DNA from: Gammaproteobacteria bacterium
GTDB taxonomy: Bacteria > Pseudomonadota > Gammaproteobacteria > Arenicellales > Arenicellaceae
DNA length: 6,212 bases
Direction: 5' to 3'
Assembly: GCA_030426005.1 (NCBI GenBank)
Contig: JAUHZM010000190.1
Coordinates: 1-6,212, forward strand
In this document: positions 1 to 5,501 of the stretch, one piece after another
Numbering within the stretch: position 1 is the stretch's first letter
How the letters are laid out: each line of letters starts with the position of its first letter
Translations under genes and position numbers: made by a program
The notes under the pieces: generated by a model
Seen by the model: the letters and a program-made list of their open reading frames with translations, nothing else
The model's database searches: none
What the model was told of the DNA's origin: nothing

Positions 1-27
1 AAGCGAAGGGGCGATTCAGCGCACGTC

Positions 28-801
28 ATGAACAAGGTAAAGATCAAATCGGCGTCTCAGATCGAGGCCATGCGTCGATCCGGGCGGTTGCTCGCCGACG
101 TATTTAAGGCCATGGAAACGATTGTGAAACCTGGGGTTTCGACGATGGCGGTGAATGACTTTGTCACCGCGTATATTTGTTCTGAGTTGAATGCACGGCC
201 TGCGAGTATTGGTCAGTATGGTTACCGTTATGCGTTAAACGCGTCGATTAACGACGTGATCTGCCACGGCATACCAAGTAAAGACGATGTACTCGGGCAG
301 ACGGATATTGTGAATTTTGATGTCACATTGGAGTACGGTGGTTACATCGCTGACTCGAGTCAGACCTATATCATGCCAGAGGCATCCACTGCGGCGCGCG
401 CGCTGGTAGACAATGCCTATCAGGCCATGTTGTGTGGCATCCGAGCGGTTAAGCCCGGCGCACGGTTGGGCGATGTTGGCTTTGCGATTCAAAAGCACGC
501 TGAGCGAGCGGGTTACAGTGTGGTTCGAGAGTACTGCGGTCATGGGATTGGACGCGAGATGCACGAAGCACCAGAGGTATTACACTACGGTCGTCCTGCC
601 ACTGGCTTGGTGTTAAAACCTGGTATGACGTTCACGATAGAGCCGATGATCAATCAGGGTAGCGCCCGTGCACGTACCATGTCGGATGGCTGGACCGTGC
701 GTACGGCCGACGGTGGATTGTCGGCGCAATGGGAGCATACGATATTGGTTACGCAGAGCGGTTTTGAAGTATTAACCCTTCGAGAAGGCGAAGTAATATA
801 A
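28..801 (+). CDS. map: Type I methionine aminopeptidase
   Basis: This cytosolic metalloprotease removes the initiator methionine from new proteins when the second residue is small. All the expected metal and catalytic residues are visible: His80 in CHGIP, Asp98 in NFDVT, Asp109, His172 in GHGIG, His179, Glu205 in FTIEP and Glu236 in QWEHT. Each lies exactly one residue after its E. coli counterpart, and the 257-residue length is normal. The ATG start gives the usual family N-terminus (an amphipathic stretch, then IEAMRRSGR), although the only purine-rich Shine-Dalgarno candidate, AAGGGG at about 6-11, is rather far away. Compared with E. coli from memory, three positions lining the substrate pocket differ: Cys59 is Ser60, Tyr62 is Gln63 and Cys70 is Asn71. 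The gene before it is not in the window, so I cannot say whether this is the housekeeping copy, often found beside rpsB, or a second paralogue. The assignment is firm. Confidence 0.96.
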   Translation: MNKVKIKSASQIEAMRRSGRLLADVFKAMETIVKPGVSTMAVNDFVTAYICSELNARPASIGQYGYRYALNASINDVICHGIPSKDDVLGQTDIVNFDVTLEYGGYIADSSQTYIMPEASTAARALVDNAYQAMLCGIRAVKPGARLGDVGFAIQKHAERAGYSVVREYCGHGIGREMHEAPEVLHYGRPATGLVLKPGMTFTIEPMINQGSARARTMSDGWTVRTADGGLSAQWEHTILVTQSGFEVLTLREGEVI

Positions 802-838
802 TTCCGTCTCGAATCTATTGAAGGTTAGCGCCGTATTA

Positions 839-887
839 AATGCGAATCTTGCTCTGATTACCGCAAATAATTTTAAAAATTCGCATT
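839..887. repeat. Inverted repeat downstream of map
   Basis: A perfect 9-nt inverted repeat has arms AATGCGAAT (839-847) and ATTCGCATT (879-887), separated by 31 nt of mostly AT-rich sequence. It lies between the map stop codon and the next rightward gene. No T-run follows the right arm, so it is not a classical intrinsic terminator. The right arm can alternatively pair over 5 bp with ATGCG at 894-898. It could be a protein-binding site or part of an mRNA structure; the sequence does not decide this. Confidence 0.4.
864..880 (+). repeat. 17-nt intergenic direct repeat, copy 1
   Basis: The sequence CAAATAATTTTAAAAAT occurs here and again, identically and on the same strand, at 2027-2043. This copy lies in the AT-rich spacer upstream of the hemerythrin-like gene, inside the loop of the 839-887 inverted repeat. 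Its TTTTAAAA core is self-complementary. The exact match over 17 nt is directly visible; any function, such as an UP-element-like or nucleoid-protein site, is conjecture. Confidence 0.5.
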
Positions 888-975
888 AATATCATGCGTT
901 TGTTGTATATTGTCCAGTATCGGACCTGGTTGGGAGGCCCGTAGTAACTCAATTTTCCTACGTGAAAACCATACC

Positions 976-980
976 AGGAG
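976..980 (+). promoter_or_regulatory. Shine-Dalgarno site deciding the start at 989
   Basis: AGGAG lies 8 nt before the ATG at 989. This favours that ATG over an in-frame GTG at 962, which has no comparable ribosome binding site. The overlapping bases ACCAGG (973-978) are complementary to CCTGGT at 925-930 in the leader, so a weak 6-bp pairing that covers part of the site is possible. Confidence 0.75.
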
Positions 981-988
981 CAGGCTCA

Positions 989-1504
989 ATGTTAGACAAA
1001 TTGCTAGACCGACTGGCGCCCGAGAAAATGAAAGGTGCCGTGCCCAAAACTGTGAACGAAACTCAGGAAAGTTTTGCCCCGAATACCCGCATTGCGTATA
1101 AATCAACCTTGGTACCAACGCTCGAGCAAGAGCACAAGGAACTAATGGCTGTTTATTGGAAGGCACTGGCTGCAGCGCAGAACCACAAAACAGAACTCAC
1201 GCGGAAGTTGCTTTTGAAATTTAAAGAGCAATTTGTAGATCATTTGCTCAAAGAAAATACCTCGTTGTATATCTACTTGCGTAAATCTGCCAAGAAGCCC
1301 AGTACCAAGCAAGCGGTCACCTCGGTCAAATCCGAAATGGATAAAATCGGTCGTTCGATTATGCGGTTTTTAGAAGAATCCGTTAAAGAAGACGCAGTGT
1401 ATGACGTTGTGTTTGTGGATAAGTTAACTCAGATGGGTGATGCGCTAAGTCAGCGGATTGAAAAAGAAGAAGCCTACGTGTATCCGAATTATCGTCCAAA
1501 CTAA
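989..1504 (+). CDS. Hemerythrin-like / Rsd-AlgQ-like helical protein
   Basis: This encodes a 171-residue, apparently all-helical soluble protein with no signal peptide or membrane segment. Hemerythrin HHE-type elements are LEQEHKELM (His49), FVDHLLKEN (His85, Glu89) and a C-terminal RIEKEEAYVYP (Glu160, Glu161). The last resembles the HIxxEExxLFP ending of the family, but Arg156 sits where the usual His would be, so the diiron site looks incomplete. The order and spacing of helices also resemble Rsd/AlgQ, the anti-sigma-70 regulators: compare the VYWKAL, LLKEN-LYIYL and DALSQRIEKEE segments with the matching parts of E. coli Rsd, recalled from memory. The gene stands alone between a 187-nt spacer and a convergent terminator. 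I found no convincing sigma-70 promoter in the spacer. The fold is fairly sure; the choice between metal or oxygen binding and sigma-factor binding is open. Confidence 0.75.
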   Translation: MLDKLLDRLAPEKMKGAVPKTVNETQESFAPNTRIAYKSTLVPTLEQEHKELMAVYWKALAAAQNHKTELTRKLLLKFKEQFVDHLLKENTSLYIYLRKSAKKPSTKQAVTSVKSEMDKIGRSIMRFLEESVKEDAVYDVVFVDKLTQMGDALSQRIEKEEAYVYPNYRPN

Positions 1505-1517
1505 ATTCGCAACACAT

Positions 1518-1547
1518 AAAAAAACACCATGCTTGAGCATGGTGTTT
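1518..1547 (-). terminator. Intrinsic terminator at a convergent junction
   Basis: An 11-bp perfect stem (1522-1532 with 1537-1547) closes a TTGA loop. A run of seven A at 1518-1524 overlaps the left edge, so on the minus strand the hairpin runs into a T-run, the classic intrinsic form for the leftward transcript ending after the small exported-protein gene. On the plus strand only TTT follows, yet the stem begins 17 nt after the stop codon of the hemerythrin-like gene and probably ends that transcript as well. Confidence 0.85.
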
Positions 1548-1598
1548 AGTGATCATCGGGTGTGTCGTTTGATTGAAAGTCTGTGTACCCTTTTCGGT

Positions 1599-1635
1599 GT
1601 GATGGCTGTCTGTGATCAGGAGACAGCCACCTCAC
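1599..1635. other. Second hairpin in the convergent spacer
   Basis: TGGCTGTCT (1603-1611) and AGACAGCCA (1621-1629) form a perfect 9-bp stem around a 9-nt loop. It can be extended by GTGA (1599-1602) with TCAC (1632-1635), leaving CC (1630-1631) as a bulge. It begins 14 nt beyond the stop codon of the leftward exported-protein gene. No T-run follows on either strand, so it is more likely a 3'-end stabilising structure or terminator accessory than a terminator by itself. Confidence 0.55.
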
Positions 1636-1649
1636 TGTAGCCCACAACA

Positions 1650-1934
1650 TTAGATTGCAGAGCCGGCGCTTGCGGCGATGGCGAGATTATCGTCTTCCCG
1701 TGAAATAACTCGGTCTGAGATGGTATCAACCATCAGCTCTACAGATTCCTGCAAGGCCGCTTTGGTGTGGTTTAAACTATAAATTTCATAGTTCGCGGGG
1801 TCGCCCTGAGACACAACAGTGATCGTATCGATCTTGCGGGCCGGTGATGGTGCAACCGACGCGTCACTTGCCTGTGCCAGGCTGCTCAACAACAAACTTG
1901 TCGCCAAACTTACGGTTAACACAATGCGTTTCAT
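1650..1934 (-). CDS. Small exported protein of unknown function
   Basis: This encodes 94 residues. The first 22 or so form a textbook Sec signal peptide: a positive start (MKR), a hydrophobic core VSLATSLLLSSL, and a likely signal peptidase I site after AQA, before SDA. The mature part, about 72 residues, has no cysteine, no membrane helix and no motif I recognise. It begins with a Pro/Ser/Ala-rich linker, has a short strand-like stretch (DTITVVSQ) and a probable amphipathic helix around ALQESVELMVDTI, and ends in a small-residue tail (AIAASAGSAI). A GGAG Shine-Dalgarno at 1945-1948 lies 10 nt before the ATG and supports the start. It follows tdk on the same strand after 117 nt containing a bulged hairpin, so it may be transcribed separately. 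I do not recognise a family. A periplasmic location is inferred only from the signal peptide. Confidence 0.75.
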   Translation of the reverse strand: MKRIVLTVSLATSLLLSSLAQASDASVAPSPARKIDTITVVSQGDPANYEIYSLNHTKAALQESVELMVDTISDRVISREDDNLAIAASAGSAI

Positions 1935-1965
1935 AATTATTTATCTCCAATTAAGTTGAGTTGAT

Positions 1966-1998
1966 GTTTAAGATCACCGTTGTGGTGTATCTGTAAAC
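1966..1998 (-). promoter_or_regulatory. Bulged leader hairpin upstream of the exported-protein gene
   Basis: The plus-strand left arm GTTTAAGATCACC (1966-1978) pairs with 1984-1998 over 13 bp, with only T1988 and G1993 unpaired, around the 5-nt loop 1979-1983. On the minus strand it would lie in the leader, 17 nt before the Shine-Dalgarno. No T-run follows in either direction, so it is not a simple terminator. A regulatory RNA structure or a dyad operator are both possible. Confidence 0.45.
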
Positions 1999-2026
1999 TT
2001 AGATGCAACTCTGTTCAGATTGGATT

Positions 2027-2043
2027 CAAATAATTTTAAAAAT
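2027..2043 (+). repeat. 17-nt intergenic direct repeat, copy 2
   Basis: This is an identical copy of CAAATAATTTTAAAAAT at 864-880. It lies in the spacer just downstream of the tdk stop codon, on the side leading to the small exported-protein gene. Relative to its neighbouring leftward genes it is inverted compared with copy 1. No flanking target duplication or mobile-element end is visible around either copy. Confidence 0.5.
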
Positions 2044-2051
2044 CGTCTTTT

Positions 2052-2639
2052 TTAGCTGTCATCGCTTAGGTAGGCTTGTTTGAAATGCCTTCTGCAAAGC
2101 GATATATAGCGGTCGTTGCCGCCGATTTCTACCTGAGAGCCTTGGCGGATTGCTTCACCTTTTTCGTTCACCCGAACCACCATGTTGGCCTTGCTGCCGC
2201 AGTGGCAAATGGTTTTCAGCTCGATCAATACATCAGCCCACGCGAGTAGCCATTTACTACCTTCAAATAACTGGCCCTGAAAGTCGGTGCGAATCCCGTA
2301 GCAAAGTACGGGGATGCCGAGTCGATCGCACACATCACTCAGCTGCCAAACCTGATCTTTACGCAGAAACTGCGACTCATCGACGAGAACACAATGGATC
2401 GCAGCGGCTTTGCGTTTGCGTTCGATGTGTTCGAACAAGTCCACATCGGGGCTGAAAAGATCCGCTGGTTGGGACAAGCCAATTCGTGAGCTGACTTTGC
2501 CTTTCCCGTAGCGGTCATCCAAAGCCGCAGTGAGCAACAGGGTATTCATGCCACGCTCTTGATAGTTAAAGCTTGATTGCAATAACGTCGTGGATTTACC
2601 CGCGTTCATGGTCGAATAATAAAAATACAGTTTGGCCAT
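2052..2639 (-). CDS. tdk: Thymidine kinase, type II
   Basis: This enzyme phosphorylates thymidine (and deoxyuridine) to the 5'-monophosphate with ATP, in cytosolic pyrimidine salvage. The 195-residue protein carries an N-terminal P-loop, STMNAGKST (residues 9-17), and a Walker B strand VLVDESQ with catalytic Glu88. A structural zinc site is visible as Cys145 and Cys147 (CHCG) together with Cys182 and His185 (LCRRH), and the substrate-binding lasso is VEIGGNDRYISL (170-181). The N-terminus is very close to the enterobacterial enzymes, which are about 205 residues. The ATG is only 10 nt after the nucleoside hydrolase stop codon and has no clear Shine-Dalgarno, which suggests translation coupled to the upstream gene. 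Its presence in an operon with nucleoside-cleaving enzymes is the notable feature, because kinase and hydrolase may compete for nucleosides. The assignment is firm. Confidence 0.96.
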   Translation of the reverse strand: MAKLYFYYSTMNAGKSTTLLQSSFNYQERGMNTLLLTAALDDRYGKGKVSSRIGLSQPADLFSPDVDLFEHIERKRKAAAIHCVLVDESQFLRKDQVWQLSDVCDRLGIPVLCYGIRTDFQGQLFEGSKWLLAWADVLIELKTICHCGSKANMVVRVNEKGEAIRQGSQVEIGGNDRYISLCRRHFKQAYLSDDS

Positions 2640-2649
2640 GCGGTGAAAA

Positions 2650-3621
2650 TCAGTCGAATGAATGGTTAGTGATGGTGCTTAGGAAGGTGTCGAGAACGCG
2701 TGGTGCGGCCACACCAATTGCGGCTGAGGTATGCGGGCGGTCACTCCAGGCGGGGATCACATACGGTTCTTGTTGTGTGTCGACGGACAGCTGGCCTGCG
2801 GCAATGCCGTCGGTGATAACGCGGGTTGGTCCCGAAACTACTTGAAATGCCTCAGGCAGGACGGTGTAAACCAGCGCACTGGCATCGTGCATTGCACAGG
2901 ACCGATCAGTAGAACCAAGCCGCGCAAGGCGACTGGCATAAAAATCGATATAAAAACGACTGGTGTCCCAGAGAAATTGGCCTGCTTGGCCGGCGGTGTC
3001 GCGGATTATCGCGAGGTCTTGATCTCGCAACACGGTTTGCAGGGTGACGTCCAAACCGATAATCGTGGCAGGCCAATCGTGTGAAAATACCAGATCGGCG
3101 GCATGCGGGTCGTTAAAGAAATTAGCTTCGGCCAAGGGTGTGACGTTACCCGGGTGCGAAACGCTGCCGCCCATGACAACCAATGATTTCACTTTTCCTG
3201 GCAACGTTGGGTCGAGATTGATCGCCTGTGCGATGTTGGTAAGTGGCCCGATAGCGACCAAGGTAATCTCACCAGGCTGTTCGCTCGCCATGCGTACTAT
3301 GAATTCGGCCGCGCTTTCTGAGATTGGCGCAGTGCTGGGTTGCTTGATGTCGACGTTACCGAGGCCGTCTATGCCGTGTACAAAATCCGGCGCTGGGTAG
3401 CGCGCTTGAGTTAACGGGTCTGACGCACCACGCGCAACTGGAATTTGAGGTTGTCCAAACACGTCCAAAATATGCAGCGCATTTCGTGTGGTGATATCGA
3501 CCTCGGCGTTACCAAAAACGGTGGTCAAACCCAGTAATTCGATATCTGGGTGAGCGATTGCGAATGCAATCGCCTGTGCATCATCGATGCCGGGGTCGGT
3601 GTCCAAAATAATTTTTGGCAT
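2650..3621 (-). CDS. Nucleoside hydrolase (IunH/Rih family)
   Basis: This enzyme hydrolyses the N-glycosidic bond of ribonucleosides to free base and ribose, using a calcium-bound water. The diagnostic N-terminal cluster DTDPGIDD gives Asp9, Asp13 and Asp14, followed by Asn38, HGIDGLG (His82), GPLTNI, VVMGGS, the ribose-binding EANFFND (Glu165, Asn167) and the late MHDAS motif (His245, Asp246). The 323-residue length is normal for the family. Base specificity (pyrimidine, purine or mixed) cannot be read reliably from these residues, so no Rih letter is given. An AGGA Shine-Dalgarno lies 7 nt before the ATG and almost touches the ribokinase stop codon, 9 nt upstream. Pairing with ribokinase supports ribose release as the useful product. 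It has no signal peptide, so it acts in the cytosol. Confidence 0.94.
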   Translation of the reverse strand: MPKIILDTDPGIDDAQAIAFAIAHPDIELLGLTTVFGNAEVDITTRNALHILDVFGQPQIPVARGASDPLTQARYPAPDFVHGIDGLGNVDIKQPSTAPISESAAEFIVRMASEQPGEITLVAIGPLTNIAQAINLDPTLPGKVKSLVVMGGSVSHPGNVTPLAEANFFNDPHAADLVFSHDWPATIIGLDVTLQTVLRDQDLAIIRDTAGQAGQFLWDTSRFYIDFYASRLARLGSTDRSCAMHDASALVYTVLPEAFQVVSGPTRVITDGIAAGQLSVDTQQEPYVIPAWSDRPHTSAAIGVAAPRVLDTFLSTITNHSFD

Positions 3622-3630
3622 GCAAGGTTC

Positions 3631-4509
3631 CTAATTAAGTTCTGTCAAAGTAGGGATGGCGTTAATTGCTCCGGGGCGTGATACTGCGATGGCGGCAGCG
3701 CGAGATGCTCGGTGCAAACTGTCTTGATCTGACATGCCGGCAACGACACCGGCAAGAAAATAGCCGACGAAGGTATCGCCAGCGCCGGTGGTGTCAACCG
3801 CCTCGGTGGCCACCGCAGGGCACTCATACACCTGCTGTTTGTGAATCAGTATTGAGCCAGCGCCACCAAGGGTGAGCACAACCCGCGTTTGCGTAAAACG
3901 TGATTTCAGCTCACCGACTAATTTGTCGGTTTGATCCGTGCCCACCAATGCGGCGGCTTCGCCCCGGTTGACAATTAAGGTGTCGAGCGACTCTAATGGC
4001 AGCTGGTTGATGTCGCGGGTCATGGGCGCAGGATTCAATGCACATGGTAGGCCAAGTTCGATTGCCAGTTGTAGACTTTCGGCTAGGAGGTTGCACTCGT
4101 TCTGCATCAGCAGCAGTTTTGCGTCCCGATTCGCTGTCAGCGCAGCGCGTAGCCGGGTTAGGCCTAATTCGTGATTTGCACCGGCATGTAAAACGATGGC
4201 ATTTTCGCCTTGGTCATCAACCTGAATGATCGCGTGACCGCTGGCACCTGTGGTGGTTTCGATGAGCGAGGTGTCAACCCCTGCTTGACTGAGTTGCTCA
4301 ATAGCCCAAGTATCCGCCGAGCCGACCTTGCCAAGATGCGTTACCTGACCGCCTGCCGAAGCGATGGCCACTGACTGGTTTGCGCCTTTGCCACCGAGGC
4401 CCGAAGCAAAAGACTGGCTTGCCAGTGTCTCACCCGGTTGTACAAAGTGCGGAACGCGATACACATAGTCGATATTGATCGAGCCGATGTTGAGAATCCG
4501 TCCGCTCAT
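3631..4509 (-). CDS. rbsK: Ribokinase (PfkB family)
   Basis: This cytosolic enzyme phosphorylates D-ribose to ribose 5-phosphate. Both PfkB signatures are present: GGKGANQSVAIASAGG (39-54) and DTTGAGDTFVGYFLAG (239-254), the latter with catalytic base Asp245 and the anion-hole GAGD. Asp14 in NID, Asn44, Glu138 in MQNE, NPAP (159-162) and the NRGE motif (181-184, equivalent to NxxE) match ribokinase rather than fructokinase. The late RPGAINAIP segment resembles the monovalent-cation loop of ribokinases. The 292 residues are slightly fewer than the 309 of E. coli. Its ATG overlaps the TGA of the oxygenase gene in an ATGA, so translation is probably coupled. Placement just before the nucleoside hydrolase suggests that it captures the ribose released by that enzyme. 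Another PfkB sugar or nucleoside kinase, such as pseudouridine kinase, is possible but less likely. Confidence 0.92.
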   Translation of the reverse strand: MSGRILNIGSINIDYVYRVPHFVQPGETLASQSFASGLGGKGANQSVAIASAGGQVTHLGKVGSADTWAIEQLSQAGVDTSLIETTTGASGHAIIQVDDQGENAIVLHAGANHELGLTRLRAALTANRDAKLLLMQNECNLLAESLQLAIELGLPCALNPAPMTRDINQLPLESLDTLIVNRGEAAALVGTDQTDKLVGELKSRFTQTRVVLTLGGAGSILIHKQQVYECPAVATEAVDTTGAGDTFVGYFLAGVVAGMSDQDSLHRASRAAAIAVSRPGAINAIPTLTELN

Positions 4510-5429
4510 TTGATTAGCCCAATTTGCTTCAGTCGTTCGTTCAGGTACTCACTCGCTGTTGTTGGTGGATAGCGTAACGGGTTTTCCTCGCTTACACACT
4601 GCGGTAAGCAGGCCAGTGACATATCCGGATTCGGGTGCATGAAAAACGGTATCGAATAACGACTGGTGCGTGCTTTATCACCTTTTGGGTTCACGACGCG
4701 GTGCGTGGTCGATGGCAGCACGCCGTTGGTGAGTCGCTGTAGCATGTCGCCAACGTTACAGATGATAGTGCCTTTGATCATGCTGATGGGTACCCAGTCG
4801 CCACGACGGCTCAGCACTTCTAGGCCGTCCTGTTCCGAGCCGACCAGCAGGGTAAGCAGATTAATGTCTTCATGCGCCGCAGCACGCAGATTGGGTACCT
4901 CCGTGTCGGTGATGGGCGGGTAATGCAAGATACGCAATAATGCTTCACCCTGATCCACTCGCGATTCAAAATAGTCCTGCGGGAGCGCCAGACTCAGTGC
5001 GAACACGCTAAGTACACGGTGCGCCAGGGCGTCCAGCGCCTGAAATAAGGATTCAAAGCTCGTGCGAAATGCAGCGACCTCAGTTGGCCACACGTTGTCC
5101 GCTAAGTGCGCGGCTGCCGGATTCTCACGCCCGACGTGATAGAACTCTTTGAGATCAGCGTGTTGTGCGTCTTTGGCTTTCTCGGTGCCGAAAGGCACGT
5201 AGCCTCTGGAGCGCCCGGCTGCGTCGGTTTCGTATTTCGACTTCACCTCAACGGGCAGGGCAAAAAAATCTGCCGCGGCATCAAACGCCGCACGAATTTG
5301 CTCGGCGTCGATATCGTGGCCAGTGATGCCAGCGAATCCCCACTCGGTGTACGCCGCTTTGAAGGCTTGGGTAAAGGCCTCAGGGTCCCGCTCAAAGTCG
5401 GTGATATCTAAGGTTGGAATCTGGTTCAT
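4506..5429 (-). CDS. 2-oxoglutarate/Fe(II) oxygenase, isopenicillin N synthase-like
   Basis: This is a non-haem iron oxygenase of the isopenicillin N synthase superfamily, 307 residues with this start. The N-terminal DIOX_N domain covers about residues 4-120, with GFAGITGHDI and SRGYVPFG typical of it. The C-terminal jelly roll holds the iron triad His186 and Asp188 (AHEDINLLT) and His243 (STTHRVVNP), plus the 2-oxoglutarate-binding Arg257 and Ser259 (RYSIPFF). The reading frame extends to a TTG at 5480, but the ATG at 5429 gives the family's normal N-terminus, IPTLDITDF. Neither start has a strong Shine-Dalgarno. The 72 nt upstream contain TTGCCA (minus strand, 5480-5475) with a poor -10, so a separate promoter is uncertain. 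The substrate is unknown. The gene is translationally coupled to ribokinase and lies in a nucleoside salvage cluster, and fungal thymine and deoxynucleoside hydroxylases act by the same chemistry, which makes a nucleoside or base substrate a reasonable inference. Confidence 0.9.
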   Translation of the reverse strand: MNQIPTLDITDFERDPEAFTQAFKAAYTEWGFAGITGHDIDAEQIRAAFDAAADFFALPVEVKSKYETDAAGRSRGYVPFGTEKAKDAQHADLKEFYHVGRENPAAAHLADNVWPTEVAAFRTSFESLFQALDALAHRVLSVFALSLALPQDYFESRVDQGEALLRILHYPPITDTEVPNLRAAAHEDINLLTLLVGSEQDGLEVLSRRGDWVPISMIKGTIICNVGDMLQRLTNGVLPSTTHRVVNPKGDKARTSRYSIPFFMHPNPDMSLACLPQCVSEENPLRYPPTTASEYLNERLKQIGLIK

Positions 5430-5501
5430 ATGCGTGGATTGGGTGCAATTTAACAGCCAGAGGATAACGCACAGTGGCAAAAAACGGTATGCGAATTTGG
5501 C

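Noticed and set aside
235..564. Minus-strand open frame inside map
   Set aside because: It overlaps the catalytic core of a clear methionine aminopeptidase on the other strand and shows no family features.
890..911. TATATT (906-911) as a -10 element for the hemerythrin-like gene
   Set aside because: No acceptable -35 lies at 16-18 nt spacing, and the region is AT-rich enough to give such hexamers by chance.
962..988. GTG start nine codons upstream of the hemerythrin-like ATG
   Set aside because: The extra residues would be encoded by the ribosome binding site region itself, and AGGAG is ideally placed for the ATG at 989.
2640..2649. Separate promoter for tdk
   Set aside because: The gap is only 10 nt; coupling to the upstream gene explains the layout better.
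2731..3400. Plus-strand open frames opposite the nucleoside hydrolase
   Set aside because: They lie entirely antisense to a gene with all its conserved motifs, have no recognisable domain, and appear to be frame shadows.
4666..4923. Plus-strand open frame opposite the oxygenase
   Set aside because: Low-complexity Ser/Arg-rich translation antisense to the conserved iron-binding region; no ribosome binding site or domain.
5430..5480. N-terminal extension of the oxygenase from a TTG codon at 5480
   Set aside because: The 17 extra residues are not family-like, no Shine-Dalgarno precedes the TTG, and the ATG at 5429 begins directly at the conserved IPTLDI start.
5480..5501. Possible intrinsic terminator between the YiiX-like gene and the oxygenase (T6 run on the minus strand)
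   Set aside because: No stem of useful length precedes the T-run, so it cannot be called a terminator.
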